Shown: positions 34,701-42,841 of the stretch, in pieces
Numbering within the stretch: the first letter of the stretch is position 1
Layout of the letters: each line of letters opens with the position of its first letter
From: Hymenobacter cellulosivorans
GTDB taxonomy: Bacteria; Bacteroidota; Bacteroidia; Cytophagales; Hymenobacteraceae
Direction: 5' to 3'
DNA: 64,000 nt
Assembly (NCBI RefSeq): GCF_022919135.1
Contig: NZ_CP095049.1
Span: 4,282,501-4,346,500 of the forward strand
Notes under the pieces: model-generated
The model's input: the letters and a program-made list of their open reading frames with translations, nothing else
The model's database searches: none
Told to the model about the DNA's origin: nothing
Translations under genes and position numbers: made by a program

Positions 34701-35211
34701 GGCCCAGACGCCCATTATTGCCCTGACGGCCAACGCCTTCCTGGCCGATAACGAAAAGTACCTGGCTGCGGGCATGAACGACTGCCTGGCCAAGCCCTTC
34801 GATGCGGCCGAGCTGGTGCGCAAGATTCTGGCCCTGCACCGCGCCGATGCCCGGCCCGCCCACCCGCTGTTTGCCCTGACCGACCTGGAGCGCACGGCCC
34901 GCGGCAACGCGGCCTTTGTGCAACGCATCCTGGAGTCGTTTCTGACGCATACGCCGGCCGTCGTCAGCCAGCTACAGGATGCCGCCGCTGCCGCCGACTG
35001 GCCCCGGGCCAGTGCCCTGGCGCACCGCATCAAGCCTTCCCTAAAGCTGCTCATGGCCCAGGAGCTGCTGCCCGGCATTGCCACGCTCGAAGACCCGGCC
35101 GTGGCCCCCGATGCCCGGGAAGCGGCGGCTCAGCAGCTGCTGCAGCTGTTGCCCCAGCTCTTATGGCAGCTTCAGCACTACGTGAGCAACCCGCCCCTAA
35201 ACCCGGCGTAA
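31732..35211 (+). CDS. Soluble multi-PAS hybrid histidine kinase with receiver and Hpt domains
   Basis: A 1159-aa phosphorelay kinase without membrane segments. An N-terminal coiled coil (about 10-45) is followed by five PAS domains: about 48-150, 165-265, 277-400, 405-530 and 535-645. The third and fourth are clear tandem copies (both REFYE-IL-ELP..., IGKD, AYRQRP). His670 lies in [15 protein letters not shown]; the ATPase domain has [10 protein letters not shown]. The receiver carries Asp967 ([13 protein letters not shown]). The C-terminal Hpt domain has His1098 ([12 protein letters not shown]). It probably senses internal ligands or redox state and passes phosphate via Asp967 and His1098 to a separate receiver; the convergent REC protein at 35294 is the nearest candidate. 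ATG 31732 is chosen because upstream codons encode no domain. Confidence 0.93.
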   Translation: MSALSAPPDSLAAELEQERARRQRAEARVAELERQLADSQATAHRSRTQLAAVVQNMRLGFMLVDDSGRVELVNQRYCELFGLSEVPGELHQTTGMAVAARICHNFKDPAYYLAQAGAIRQRGESVLNEELELADGRVLERDYLVLDNVMAGRLVCYRDVTERYQREAQLRTVSLIAEQNPNPVVRLTATGELIYANPAAVGLVAALDTEPELRPQLLSLVTTALATAGTQRQEIAVGAQHYLLQVAPVPREQYATLYLVDITARRQAEQQLAEQREFYEAILKELPVGVSVFDAQHRYLFANPNVTQNEELRQWLIGKDNYEVTAYRQRPRALAEERQRQFELALTSHRDVHWEETVEDQNGTSYVLRRFHPVFNPDGSLRMMVAYGLDVTERRQAEQQLARQREFYETILNELPADIGVFDTQHRYLYVNPVGIKNPEVRAWIIGKDHFEYCAYRQRPIELALQRKQMFDQVIDERRHVTQEETIQTPQGPRHMLRLMQPVFGPDGAVRLIVAYGLDITERHQAEVRLQEQQEFIRQVVDTSPNLLYVTNEQGQAVFSNVSFADILTRSNHRQVREADDTPEAQELRQLTEWNRVVLATGDEISGELPFTLANGQVLQLQVVKRPLRRPHGEMEVLTVCTDITELKRAKREAEAAATARENFLANMSHEIRTPMNGVLGMAGLLTRTPLTEQQLEYVNIIRNSGTHLLGLLNDILDVAKITSGKLELERIPFNLNQTLQAVGQTISFQAASKGLSFSIEAVATAAEPVVLSDPQRLSQVLLNLLSNSLKFTEHGGITLTGKVLTDSAQDLTVSFLVTDTGLGVALDKQESIFSTFTQAYADTSRRFGGSGLGLSISSSLVEQLGGHLLMCSEPGQGTSFGFTLTFAKAGAEEIRALQQATVEEDLAAAVESVRGLRVLLVEDHDVNRQLAQLVLESYEAVVETAADGASALALFERNVYDVILMDIQMPGMNGLEATARIRQHPDVARAQTPIIALTANAFLADNEKYLAAGMNDCLAKPFDAAELVRKILALHRADARPAHPLFALTDLERTARGNAAFVQRILESFLTHTPAVVSQLQDAAAAADWPRASALAHRIKPSLKLLMAQELLPGIATLEDPAVAPDAREAAAQQLLQLLPQLLWQLQHYVSNPPLNPA

Positions 35212-35235
35212 GGGCACAGCGCCAAAGCTCAGAAA

Positions 35236-35279
35236 CAGCAGCGGCCCGCTCCCGAAATCTTGGGAGCGGGCCGCTGCTG
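35236..35279. terminator. Strong bidirectional terminator between hybrid kinase and receiver
   Basis: A perfect 18-bp stem (CAGCAGCGGCCCGCTCCC with its complement) and an 8-nt loop, followed by GTTTATT on the plus side. It separates two convergent genes (stops at 35211 and 35294) and can serve both. Confidence 0.9.
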
Positions 35280-35293
35280 GTTTATTCAGAACA

Positions 35294-35728
35294 TTATACC
35301 AAAGGCCGCATCGACGTGCGGTTGGCCTGCTTAGGGTCGGCCAGCACCACGGCTCGCACCCGCTCTACGGCCTGCAGAAACCGCTCGTAGTCGAAGGGCT
35401 TGACCAGGTAATCGGCCACGCGCAGCTCGAAGGCATCCCAGGCGAAGGTTTCGTGGGCCGTGGTGAGAACTACCTGCGGGGGTTCGGGCAGCAGGCGCAG
35501 CATATCCAGGCCGCTGAGGTCGGGCATTTCCACGTCCAGAAACAGGACGTCGACGCGGCGGCCGGTGCTGAAGAAACTGAGGCCCTCCACGCTGCCCGAT
35601 AGAGAAGCTTCCAGCTGCAGCTGCCCGCTCATAGCTACATAGTGTTCCAGAGTAAAGCGGTTGATTTCTTCATCATCCAGGATGGCACAAGTCAATAGGC
35701 GGGGTTCGGCAGGACAGGAAGCAGACAT
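35294..35728 (-). CDS. Stand-alone response-regulator receiver protein
   Basis: A 144-aa CheY-like receiver: acidic pair in CAILDDEEIN, phospho-Asp in VLFLDVEMPDLSGLDML, Thr in VVLTTAHETF and Lys in YLVKPFDYERF. The LytTR-type signature (FELRVADYLVKPF) indicates origin from a LytT regulator, but no DNA-binding domain follows; the protein ends about 20 residues after the fold. It may be an intermediate or phosphate sink in a relay with the convergent hybrid kinase, whose Hpt domain needs a receiver. ATG 35728 (MSASCPAEP) is chosen over 35770. Confidence 0.88.
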   Translation of the reverse strand: MSASCPAEPRLLTCAILDDEEINRFTLEHYVAMSGQLQLEASLSGSVEGLSFFSTGRRVDVLFLDVEMPDLSGLDMLRLLPEPPQVVLTTAHETFAWDAFELRVADYLVKPFDYERFLQAVERVRAVVLADPKQANRTSMRPLV

Positions 35729-36037
35729 AACGCGGAATAAAAGCGGGATACTTCGGCCTAGGCAGGACAACGAAGTAATTTGTTTCCTCTAAATCTATTT
35801 AAAGATAACCAGGATACAAAGGTAAAGGAATAATGAAAATTTTCCACCGGAGCTCTCCTTGTATACCCAGCAGCGGCCTGTTGCCATCCTAAACTCCTAT
35901 TTTACTGGCAACGTCCTACCGCATAACCGTTTAGTAACCTGAACAGCAACTCGAAAGCCTGAAACCGTAAAAGCATCTTTTCCATTACCCCTTCCGGGCC
36001 CGAACCGTATAGCTACTAACACCAACCGCGTAAGCTG
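35729..36037. other. Intergenic gap, 309 bp
   Basis: A noticeably AT-richer stretch between two divergent genes (receiver on minus, VbhA-like on plus). It must contain promoters for both, but no site matches a known consensus well enough to name. Confidence 0.6.
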
Positions 36038-36313
36038 ATGGAATCTCCTTATTTTAAACCCATCCCTGCCGACTTACCCGAAACGGAAGCTGCTGCCCGC
36101 CTCAAGCGCCAGCGTCACGCCGAATGGGGTATTGCGGTGGCCTCCATGGGAGGAGCCGGCCCCAAGCCAGAACTGCTGCACGAGCTGCAGCGCTATATCG
36201 ACGGGGAGCTGACAATCGAGCAGATTGCCCAGCTGCCCTACTCCCCGGAAGTGCAGAAGTCCCCGGCCATTCAGGCCATCCTCACCCGCGAGCGACTAAG
36301 CAGCGCGGCATAA
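36038..36313 (+). CDS. Small protein with VbhA-antitoxin-like helix pair
   Basis: A 91-aa soluble helical protein. Its centre (GPKPELLHELQRYIDGELTI followed by EQIAQ) resembles the short domain of VbhA-type antitoxins, where a helix ending RY-x-x-GE is followed by a second short helix. VbhA partners normally inhibit Fic toxins; no Fic or other toxin gene is next to it, and the S/T-x-x-x-E-(G/N) inhibitory motif is not obvious. It could be an orphan or simply a similar fold. ATG 36038 (MESPYFKP). A strong terminator follows, so it is monocistronic. Confidence 0.65.
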   Translation: MESPYFKPIPADLPETEAAARLKRQRHAEWGIAVASMGGAGPKPELLHELQRYIDGELTIEQIAQLPYSPEVQKSPAIQAILTRERLSSAA

Positions 36314-36323
36314 GAACTCCAGC

Positions 36324-36354
36324 AAAAAGCCCGGCCATCTGGTCGGGCTTTTTT
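36324..36354 (+). terminator. Rho-independent terminator after the VbhA-like gene
   Basis: AAAAAGCCCG and CGGGCTTTTTT pair around an inner CC/GG-containing loop; the U-tract is present. It begins 11 bp after the stop codon. Confidence 0.92.
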
Positions 36355-36386
36355 GTTTGTAGCAGGATGCAGAATCTATACAGGCT

Positions 36387-36878
36387 TCAGGCCTGCTGGG
36401 CCTGCAGCAGCTGGAAGGCCTCCTCATTGCCCTGCTGCACAGCCAAATCCAGGGCCGTCAGGCCGCGCACGTCGCGGATGCTGGTATCGGCGCCGGCCTC
36501 AAGCACGAGCTTGACGAGCTGGTTGCGGCCAAACAAGGTGGCAAACATCAGGGCCGTGCCGCCGTTGCCGTTCTGCAAATCCAGGTTGGCACCGTGCTCT
36601 AGCAGCAGGCGGGCAATGTCGGGGTAGCCCTTAAAGCAGACGCCCATCAGGGCTGTGTTGCCGCTCACGTCCTGCACATTGGGGTCGGCGCCGGCTTCGA
36701 GCAGCACGCGGGTGGCTTCGAGGTGCTCGTCGTAGGCGGCCACAATCAGCGCGGTAAAGCCTTTGCCGTTCTGGGTGTTGACGTCGACCTGGGTGAGCAG
36801 CTGCTGCAGCTGGGCAACGTCGCCGCGGCGGGCCGCATCAAACAGCAGGTCTTCGGGGCGGGAAGAGGAAAATTCCAT
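36387..36878 (-). CDS. Ankyrin-repeat protein next to the VWA gene
   Basis: A 163-aa cytoplasmic protein consisting almost wholly of four to five ankyrin repeats: RPEDLLFDAARRGDVAQLQQ, GFTALIVAAYDEHLEATRVL, GNTALMGVCFKGYPDIARLL, GTALMFATLFGRNQLVKLV and GLTALDLAVQQGNEEAFQLL. Such repeats bind other proteins. It follows the VWA gene on the same strand (74 bp gap, or 38 bp if the alternative ATG at 36914 is used), so the two are probably cotranscribed. Inference: an adaptor or immunity-like partner of the VWA/MoxR set. No enzymatic part. Confidence 0.88.
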   Translation of the reverse strand: MEFSSSRPEDLLFDAARRGDVAQLQQLLTQVDVNTQNGKGFTALIVAAYDEHLEATRVLLEAGADPNVQDVSGNTALMGVCFKGYPDIARLLLEHGANLDLQNGNGGTALMFATLFGRNQLVKLVLEAGADTSIRDVRGLTALDLAVQQGNEEAFQLLQAQQA

Positions 36879-36952
36879 TGGAGTATAAGCGTTACGAATG
36901 AGTTGCTGGAGCATACGACCAAAAACCGGCCGGGGATTAGCCCCCGGGCCGC

Positions 36953-38068
36953 TTAGCGCACAAACGTGCCCAGGTCGCGGCCCTGGATAGCGGCGGCCAT
37001 CAGGGCCGGAAACTGGTCGGGCGTGCAGGCAAAGGAAGGAACCCCGAGGGCGGCCAGTTGTTCGGCCATACGCCGGTCGAAGCCGGGGGAGCCTTCGTCG
37101 CTGAGGGCCAGCAGAGCCACCAGCGTGACGCCCGCAGCCTTGAGGGCGGCGGCTCGCCGGAGCATTTCGGCCTCGTTGCCGCCTTCGTACAAGTCGCTGA
37201 TGAGCACCATAATCGTATCGGCGGGCCGGGTAATGAGCTGCTGGCAATACGTCAGGGCGCGGTTGATGTCGGTGCCGCCGCCGAGCTGAATACCAAAGAG
37301 CAAATCCACCGGATCCTGCAACTCCTGGGTGAGGTCGGCTACGCTGGTATCGAAGACCACCATGTGGGTTTTGACGGCCTTGAGCGAGGCCAGCACTGCC
37401 CCGAACACCCCGGCATACACCACCGAGGCGGCCATAGACCCACTCTGGTCTACGCAGAGCACGATTTCCTTCAGGGCCTGCCCGCGCCGGCCGAAACCCA
37501 CCAGCTTCTCGGGAATCACGGTTTTGTAAGCCGGCTGGTAGTGCTTAAGATTGGCCCGAATCGTGGCCGCCCAGTTGATTTCCTGGTAGCGGGGGCGTGG
37601 GTTGCGCACGGCCCGGCTCAAGGCGCCCTGCACGGCCTGCCGCAGGGGGTTGGCTAGGCGCTGCTCCAGGTCGTGGACGACGCGCTGCACCACTTCCCGG
37701 GCCGTGTGCTTGACTTTGGCGGGCATCACCCGGCCCAAGGACATGAGCAAGCCCACCAGGTGCACGTCGGGCTGGACGGTGCGCAACACTTCGGGCTCCA
37801 GCAACAGCTGCTGCAAACCCAGGCGCTCCATGGCGTCCTTTTGCATCACGGCCACCACCGAGGAAGGAAAATAGCGGCGGATGTCGCCCAGCCAGCGACT
37901 GACTTTGGGGGCCGAACCGCCCAGTCCGGCCTTGCGCTCGGCCTGCTCGCTGTCGTAGAGGGCGGTCAGCACCTGGTCCATGTGGCCGTAGTCGGGGGAA
38001 AGCGGGATGTCGTTGTCGGCGTCGGCAGGGGAGCCGAGCACGAGCTTCCAGCGGGCGGCGTTGCTCAT
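36953..38068 (-). CDS. VWA-domain protein of the MoxR/VWA/SWIM set
   Basis: A 371-aa cytoplasmic protein. The first 195 residues are an all-helical region (DYGHMDQVLTALYDSEQAER, EVVQRVVHDLEQRLANPLRQ). A von Willebrand A domain starts about residue 200 with an intact MIDAS motif, DQSGSM from Asp207, plus a GGTDI second loop and a LISDLYEGG third loop. It resembles the VWA partner (YehP-like/CoxE-like) of MoxR ATPases, which uses metal-dependent binding to engage clients or the ATPase. Here it is 6 kb from DUF5682 and 18 kb from the MoxR gene, all on the minus strand, instead of adjacent. Start ATG 38068 (MSNAARWK). Confidence 0.9.
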   Translation of the reverse strand: MSNAARWKLVLGSPADADNDIPLSPDYGHMDQVLTALYDSEQAERKAGLGGSAPKVSRWLGDIRRYFPSSVVAVMQKDAMERLGLQQLLLEPEVLRTVQPDVHLVGLLMSLGRVMPAKVKHTAREVVQRVVHDLEQRLANPLRQAVQGALSRAVRNPRPRYQEINWAATIRANLKHYQPAYKTVIPEKLVGFGRRGQALKEIVLCVDQSGSMAASVVYAGVFGAVLASLKAVKTHMVVFDTSVADLTQELQDPVDLLFGIQLGGGTDINRALTYCQQLITRPADTIMVLISDLYEGGNEAEMLRRAAALKAAGVTLVALLALSDEGSPGFDRRMAEQLAALGVPSFACTPDQFPALMAAAIQGRDLGTFVR

Positions 38069-38229
38069 GAGAAAAAGAGGGAACTGGCAGTGGCGGATTG
38101 GCGGTACTTCCGGCTCTTCACCGAAACGGGCCCTTGAAAGTACGGATGAACTACCGCACTAGCAGGTATTGGCGTTTTTGACTACGTCAAGACGCTTCGT
38201 AATCGCAGGACAACGCTCTTACCAACGGC

Positions 38230-38268
38230 AAAGTAAAAGCCCTGCCGCAGACCGGGGCTTTTTACTTT
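38230..38268. terminator. Terminator-like hairpin in the 38069-38574 gap
   Basis: AAAGTAAAAGCCC pairs with GGGCTTTTTACTTT (one extra T), and Ts flank both sides. It lies upstream of both neighbouring genes (VWA minus, DUF1919 plus), so what it terminates is unclear; an unannotated short transcript is possible. Confidence 0.75.
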
Positions 38269-38384
38269 GTTTTATCTCCTAGCCTGAACGTGAGGACTGA
38301 TTCAGCCGGCCAACGGCCGCCGTCAAACCTAACGCCTCTATTCTGATTGAATAAATACTCGACATTTTAAGCACCTGTTATACC

Positions 38385-38392
38385 TATATTTG
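38385..38392 (+). promoter_or_regulatory. Bacteroidota-type -7 element and long leader of the DUF1919 gene
   Basis: TATATTTG fits TAnnTTTG exactly; the -33 TTTG box is poor. A start near 38399 would give a leader of about 175 nt. This leader contains a CCGCCC/GGGCGG hairpin near 38408-38432 and the perfect palindrome GGCGAGTACTCGCC at 38519-38532. A structured leader is possible; it matches no known riboswitch that I recognise. Confidence 0.4.
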
Positions 38393-38574
38393 CCACCCCT
38401 AATTGCCGCCCGCTATGTTCATGGGGCGGTTTGAAGCACATTCATACCATCTACTTCCTAGAGCTTACGTATAGTTGGCGGCGAACCGAGTTTGATCAAC
38501 CAGTGTGATTGTGAGAATGGCGAGTACTCGCCCAGGATACAAGAGCAGCATTACACCCCTACAAAGTAAGCTTC

Positions 38575-39252
38575 ATGAGTTACTTCATCGACCAGCGCCG
38601 GGAGCGGCTGGGCCGTATTATCAACCGTCGCCGCCTTAAAAACAAAACCTTTACGATTATCTCCAATGACTGCTGGGGTGCTGAAGTATACAAGCACTTT
38701 AACCTGCCCTTCAATACGCCTTTCATTGGGCTGATGCTGGCGGCCCCCTGCTACTTGAAGCTCGTATCCAACCCGCAGTATTACCTGGCGCAGCCCCTGG
38801 AATTTCAGGCCGAGTCACGCTATGAATCCATAACCGCCTTACGGGCCCGATGGCCGCACTATATTCCGATTGCCACCCTGGGCGGGGAGGTAGAAATTCA
38901 ATTTCTGCACTATCACTCCGATGAGGAAGCCCGGGACAAATGGACCCGGCGGGCGCAGCGTATAGACTGGAACAACGTCTTTTTCAAGTTTGATGGCAGC
39001 AAAGACCAGGCAACTCCGGAGTTGGTGCAACAGTTTGACCAAATCAAATTTCCCCGGCTAACCTTATTGCGGGCCCCCCAGCCCGGCATTCAATCGGCCG
39101 TTGTGGTACCTGATTATGTAGAAGACGGTCTTAAGCTGTTTGAGCGCTCCTTGCCGCGCTTCGACCTGGTGGGTTGGCTCAACGGGGGTGATGTGCATAC
39201 CACTCCCATAACCAGCCTCTACAACAAAGTCTTTTTCCCGAAAGTGTGGTAA
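38575..39252 (+). CDS. DUF1919 protein (exopolysaccharide-biosynthesis-associated)
   Basis: A 225-aa cytoplasmic protein with the DUF1919 opening (TFTIISNDCWGAEVYKHFNL, PFNTPFIGLM) and the later VEIQFLHYHSDEEARDKWTRR and FERSLPRFDLVGWL. DUF1919 members occur in polysaccharide gene clusters; the exact reaction is not known. No other glycan genes adjoin it here, so it may be an isolated acquisition; its GC is lower than that of neighbouring genes. Start ATG 38575 (MSYFIDQRR). A terminator at 39386-39416 follows. Confidence 0.85.
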   Translation: MSYFIDQRRERLGRIINRRRLKNKTFTIISNDCWGAEVYKHFNLPFNTPFIGLMLAAPCYLKLVSNPQYYLAQPLEFQAESRYESITALRARWPHYIPIATLGGEVEIQFLHYHSDEEARDKWTRRAQRIDWNNVFFKFDGSKDQATPELVQQFDQIKFPRLTLLRAPQPGIQSAVVVPDYVEDGLKLFERSLPRFDLVGWLNGGDVHTTPITSLYNKVFFPKVW

Positions 39253-39385
39253 CAGGCGGGGCAACAATTGCCGTGCTATCGAATCACCTCTGCAACCCGC
39301 CTGCTGCCGAAGGATAAGCACCTCTTGCTCAAGGAGCTTGGCAACTTTTCGCCGCCGGAGCCCACCCCCCGACCGCTATTGCAAG

Positions 39386-39416
39386 AAAGCCCTACCCCCG
39401 CCGGTCAGGGCTTTTT
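39386..39416 (+). terminator. Rho-independent terminator after the DUF1919 gene
   Basis: AAAGCCCT pairs with AGGGCTTT across a 13-nt loop, with two further Ts after the stem. About 130 bp past the stop codon. Confidence 0.85.
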
Positions 39417-39511
39417 GCGTAGGCTCTACTAGTGAGCCGAAGCGTAATGACGGGCATTTCAGGGCGCTGATGCCCGCTACACTATTCCTTTCCACCCTTC
39501 TTTCGGTGTTA

Positions 39512-39562
39512 TTTTGCCGGTGATTGGGAAAGAGTCACTGTCCCGACCAATTACCGGCAAAA
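39512..39562 (+). promoter_or_regulatory. Long inverted repeat abutting the M1 aminopeptidase start
   Basis: TTTTGCCGGTGATTGG (39512-39527) pairs with CCAATTACCGGCAAAA (39547-39562), 16 bp with one mismatch. The hairpin ends 5 nt before the GTG start at 39568. In RNA it would lie over the ribosome-binding region; in DNA it could be an operator. Confidence 0.6.
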
Positions 39563-39567
39563 ACTGC

Positions 39568-42216
39568 GTGAAAGCACCAAAAATCACCCTACTCCGGCCC
39601 CTACTGGCAAACCGCCAGCTATACAGCACGACGGCGCGCGGGGCCAGCTTCGGCCTGCTGCTCGGCCTGCTGGGCTGCACCGCAAAGCTGGCCCCGCCGA
39701 CTGCCGCCACCACGCCCGTCGCCGTGGCGCCCGGCGTGAGCCTGGAGCTGGCCCAGGACCGGGCCCGGCGTATTTCCCGGGTCACGTACGCGCTGCAGCT
39801 GACCATTCCGGCCCGGAAGGCCGAGCCGGTTCTGGCGACCGAAACCGTCGGGTTTCAGCTGGGCGACGCCTCCCAGCCCGTGCAGCTCGACTTCAAGGAG
39901 CAAACGGCGGCGCTGCGCACCCTGACGGTTAATGGAAAACCGGTGGCCATTGAGCACCACGACGAGCACCTGATTTTGCCGGCGGCCTGCTTGCAAGCGG
40001 GCCGGAATGAAGTTCGAATTGACTTCGTGGCCGGCAACCAGAGCCTGAACCGCAACGAGGAATTTCTCTACACCCTGCTCGTGCCCGACCGGGCCCGCAC
40101 GGTGTTTCCGGTATTCGACCAGCCCAACCTCAAGGCCACGTTTACGCTAAGCCTGACCTTGCCTAGAACCTGGCACGCAATAGCCAATGGCCCCCTGCAG
40201 GATTCGACCGTAAGGGCCGAGAGCAAAACCTACCGTTTCGCCCCTTCCGACACCATCAGCACCTACCTGTTCTCGTTTGCGGCGGGCCGGTTCACCCCGG
40301 TAAATAAAACCCTAAACGGCCGCCCGATGCAGCTGCTGCACCGCGAAACCGACGCCGACAAGCTGCGCCTAAGCCTGAACCCCATCTTCCAGATTCACGC
40401 CGACGCGCTGACGTTTTTGCAGGATTACACCGGCCTGCCCTACCCCTTCCGCAAGTTCGACTTCGCGGCGCTGCCCGACTTCCAGTACGGCGGCATGGAG
40501 CACGTAGGCGCCATCGACTACAAGGCTAGCACCCTGTTTCTGGACGAAGGTGCCACCCAGGACCAGCTGCTGGCCCGCTCCAACCTCATTGCCCACGAAA
40601 CGGCCCACATGTGGTTCGGTGATTTGGTAACCATGCAGTGGTTTAACGACGTGTGGATGAAGGAGGTATTTGCCAACTTCATGGCCGACAAAATCACCCA
40701 GGTGGCCGTGGCTGGCTCCAACTACGACCTCAAATTCGTGGTCGACCACTACCCTGCCGCCTACGGCGTGGACCGCACCCAGGGAGCTAACCCCATCCGG
40801 CAGGAGCTGGCCAACCTGCAGGATGCCGGCTCGCTCTACGGCAACATTATCTATCATAAGGCCCCCATCATGATGCGGCAGCTGGAGCGGCTCATGGGCG
40901 AAGCCGCCTTCCGGGACGGGCTGCGCGAGTACTTGAAAACCTACGCCTACGGCAATGCTACCTGGCCCGACCTGATCCGCATCCTGGACGCCCGCACCCC
41001 GGCCGATCTGCAGGCCTGGAACCAGGTATGGGTGAATCAGCCCGGCCGGCCCGTATTCGACTACCGTATCTTAAGGAATGAGGGCAGTGACCGGCTTAAG
41101 CCTCTTCTGACTATCTCTCAACAAGCCGAAGACGGCTCAGAACGACTCTGGCCGCAGGAGTTTGAAGTCCTGATTGAATCGGCGAGTGGCAAGCAGCGGC
41201 AGCTAAGCGTGAAAATGGATGACAGAGAAAAGCGTGTCTGGCTCCCGTTTGTACCGCGTCGTATTGTGTTCAACAGCACGGGCGTAGGCTACGGCGTATT
41301 TCCGGTTGAGCCGGACCTTCTGCCCGAACTCACCAAGCTGACTAGTCCCGTGACGCGTGCTGCCACCTACGTGAACCTGTACGAGAACATGCTTCGCGGC
41401 GTGGTTGTCAAGCCCATGGAACTGCTGGACGCCTACCGCCAGGTCCTGACCCGTGAGCCGGAAGAGTTAAATCTGAAGCTGCTCACGGGCCAGGCCAGCG
41501 TCATCTTCTGGCAATTCCTCAGCCCGGCACAGCGTCGGGCCGTAGGGCCAGGCCTGGAGCAGGACCTGTGGGCGGCTATACAGAAAAACCCGGTACCCAA
41601 TTCCAAGAAGCAGCTATTCAAAACGTATCAGTCGGTGGCCCTGACCAAGGAGGCCCAAAACCGGCTCTACCAAATCTGGCAAGCGCAACAAGCACCCGTC
41701 GGGGTAAAGCTGACCGAGGACGACTACACCGCCCTGGCCCTGGCCTTGGCCGTGCGCGACTACCCCGCTGCTCAACCCATTTTACCCGCGCAGCTGGCCC
41801 GCATTCCGAATCCCGACCGGCAACAGCGCCTGCAGTTCCTGATGCCGGCCCTGGCGCCCGAGGCCAGTACCCGCGACGCATTTTTTGCCTCCCTGGCGCA
41901 GGAACGGAACCGTGAAAAAGAGGCCTGGGTTGTCACGGCCCTAGGGTATCTGCACCACCCCCTGCGCGCAACTACCTCAGAAAAGTACCTACCCCAGAGC
42001 CTGGCCCTACTGGAGGAAATTCAGCAGACCGGCGACATTTTCTTTCCCTACTCCTGGCTGCAGGCCACGCTCAGCAGCTACCAGACGCCCACGGCTGCCC
42101 GCACCGTGCGCGAGTTTCTGGCCGCCCACCCGCAGTACAACCCCAAGCTCAAAGCCAAGATTCTGCAGGCGGCTGATGATTTGTTTCGGGCTGAAAAGCT
42201 GGCCCAAACGCCTTAA
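39568..42216 (+). CDS. M1-family metallo-aminopeptidase, lipoprotein
   Basis: An 882-aa zinc aminopeptidase removing N-terminal residues from peptides outside the cytoplasm. Lipobox LLLGLLGCTAK. An N-terminal beta-sandwich is followed by the exopeptidase motif GGMEH (variant of GAMEN) and the zinc site HETAHMWFGD with His343, Glu344, His347 and Glu366 (WMKEVFANF). The C-terminal helical region (from about 600) completes the family architecture. The start is GTG 39568 (MKAPKITLL), which sets the signal correctly; an in-frame TTG at 39514 would read through the inverted repeat. Internal GC drops between about 41080 and 41300. No operon partner. Confidence 0.93.
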   Translation: MKAPKITLLRPLLANRQLYSTTARGASFGLLLGLLGCTAKLAPPTAATTPVAVAPGVSLELAQDRARRISRVTYALQLTIPARKAEPVLATETVGFQLGDASQPVQLDFKEQTAALRTLTVNGKPVAIEHHDEHLILPAACLQAGRNEVRIDFVAGNQSLNRNEEFLYTLLVPDRARTVFPVFDQPNLKATFTLSLTLPRTWHAIANGPLQDSTVRAESKTYRFAPSDTISTYLFSFAAGRFTPVNKTLNGRPMQLLHRETDADKLRLSLNPIFQIHADALTFLQDYTGLPYPFRKFDFAALPDFQYGGMEHVGAIDYKASTLFLDEGATQDQLLARSNLIAHETAHMWFGDLVTMQWFNDVWMKEVFANFMADKITQVAVAGSNYDLKFVVDHYPAAYGVDRTQGANPIRQELANLQDAGSLYGNIIYHKAPIMMRQLERLMGEAAFRDGLREYLKTYAYGNATWPDLIRILDARTPADLQAWNQVWVNQPGRPVFDYRILRNEGSDRLKPLLTISQQAEDGSERLWPQEFEVLIESASGKQRQLSVKMDDREKRVWLPFVPRRIVFNSTGVGYGVFPVEPDLLPELTKLTSPVTRAATYVNLYENMLRGVVVKPMELLDAYRQVLTREPEELNLKLLTGQASVIFWQFLSPAQRRAVGPGLEQDLWAAIQKNPVPNSKKQLFKTYQSVALTKEAQNRLYQIWQAQQAPVGVKLTEDDYTALALALAVRDYPAAQPILPAQLARIPNPDRQQRLQFLMPALAPEASTRDAFFASLAQERNREKEAWVVTALGYLHHPLRATTSEKYLPQSLALLEEIQQTGDIFFPYSWLQATLSSYQTPTAARTVREFLAAHPQYNPKLKAKILQAADDLFRAEKLAQTP

Positions 42217-42293
42217 TTGACGGTGAGTGTTTGCTCAGAATGCCAGCCGAAACACTGGCTACCCAAGTTAAACTACTGAGGTAAGATCCTCAT

Positions 42294-42830
42294 TTACCGC
42301 CCGTATGGGCTATCGGCCTTAAACTGCCGCTCAAACTCCTGGCGGGAGCAAATGCTATTCACGTCGGTGAGGCGGTCCAGGGCCAGAATGCCGTCCAGGT
42401 GGTCCATTTCGTGCTGGAGCAGTTCGGCCAGGTCGTCTTCCGCCCCAGCGTGGGCTTCGTGCCAGTGCCCCTGCAGGTCCTGGTAGCGCACCTGAATCCA
42501 GGGGTAGCGCCGGACGCGCATAAAAATCGACAGAAACGAGAGGCAGGCATCCCAGACTTCCATCGTGTCGGGGCTGTGGTCGATAATGCTGGGGTTAATC
42601 AGCGGCCAGACTGGCTGGCCCGGCAGGCGCAGCAGAATTACGCGCTGTAGCACCCCGATCTGCGGGGCGGCAATGGCGCGGCCGTACCCAGTCGTTGCGC
42701 GCCAATGGGCCACGGTGTCGGTCAGGTCGGTTACAATATCCGCCACTTCGGGTGCGGTGGGGTCGGCTACGGGCGCGGCTACTTGGCGCAGCAGCGGGTG
42801 GCCCAGCTGGAGAATAGTACGAACGGGCAT
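42294..42830 (-). CDS. def: Peptide deformylase (divergent)
   Basis: A 178-aa metalloenzyme that removes the formyl group from nascent proteins. All three motifs are present: GYGRAIAAPQIG (residues 48-59), a Cys motif (DACLS, Cys96) and HEMDH (140-144) with Glu141. The second motif differs from the usual EGCLS in its first two residues, and the enzyme lacks the Gly, so this may be a secondary, more divergent deformylase rather than the housekeeping one. It follows the amidohydrolase gene by 11 bp and probably shares its transcript. Start ATG 42830 (MPVRTILQ). Confidence 0.93.
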   Translation of the reverse strand: MPVRTILQLGHPLLRQVAAPVADPTAPEVADIVTDLTDTVAHWRATTGYGRAIAAPQIGVLQRVILLRLPGQPVWPLINPSIIDHSPDTMEVWDACLSFLSIFMRVRRYPWIQVRYQDLQGHWHEAHAGAEDDLAELLQHEMDHLDGILALDRLTDVNSICSRQEFERQFKADSPYGR

Positions 42831-42841
42831 GGCTCGAAACG

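Noticed and set aside
36878..37247. An N-terminal extension of the ankyrin protein up to 37247
   Set aside because: It would run inside the VWA gene in another frame, and the extra residues are Arg/Pro-rich shadow sequence without ankyrin repeats.
38400..38470. A tRNA-like stretch with a GGTTTGAA word and nearby GC stems
   Set aside because: No cloverleaf can be drawn: no acceptor stem, anticodon arm or CCA at suitable distances.
42226..42256. 7-bp hairpin AGTGTTT / AAACACT after the aminopeptidase gene
   Set aside because: Short AT-containing stem, 17-nt loop and no U-tract; not enough for a terminator.
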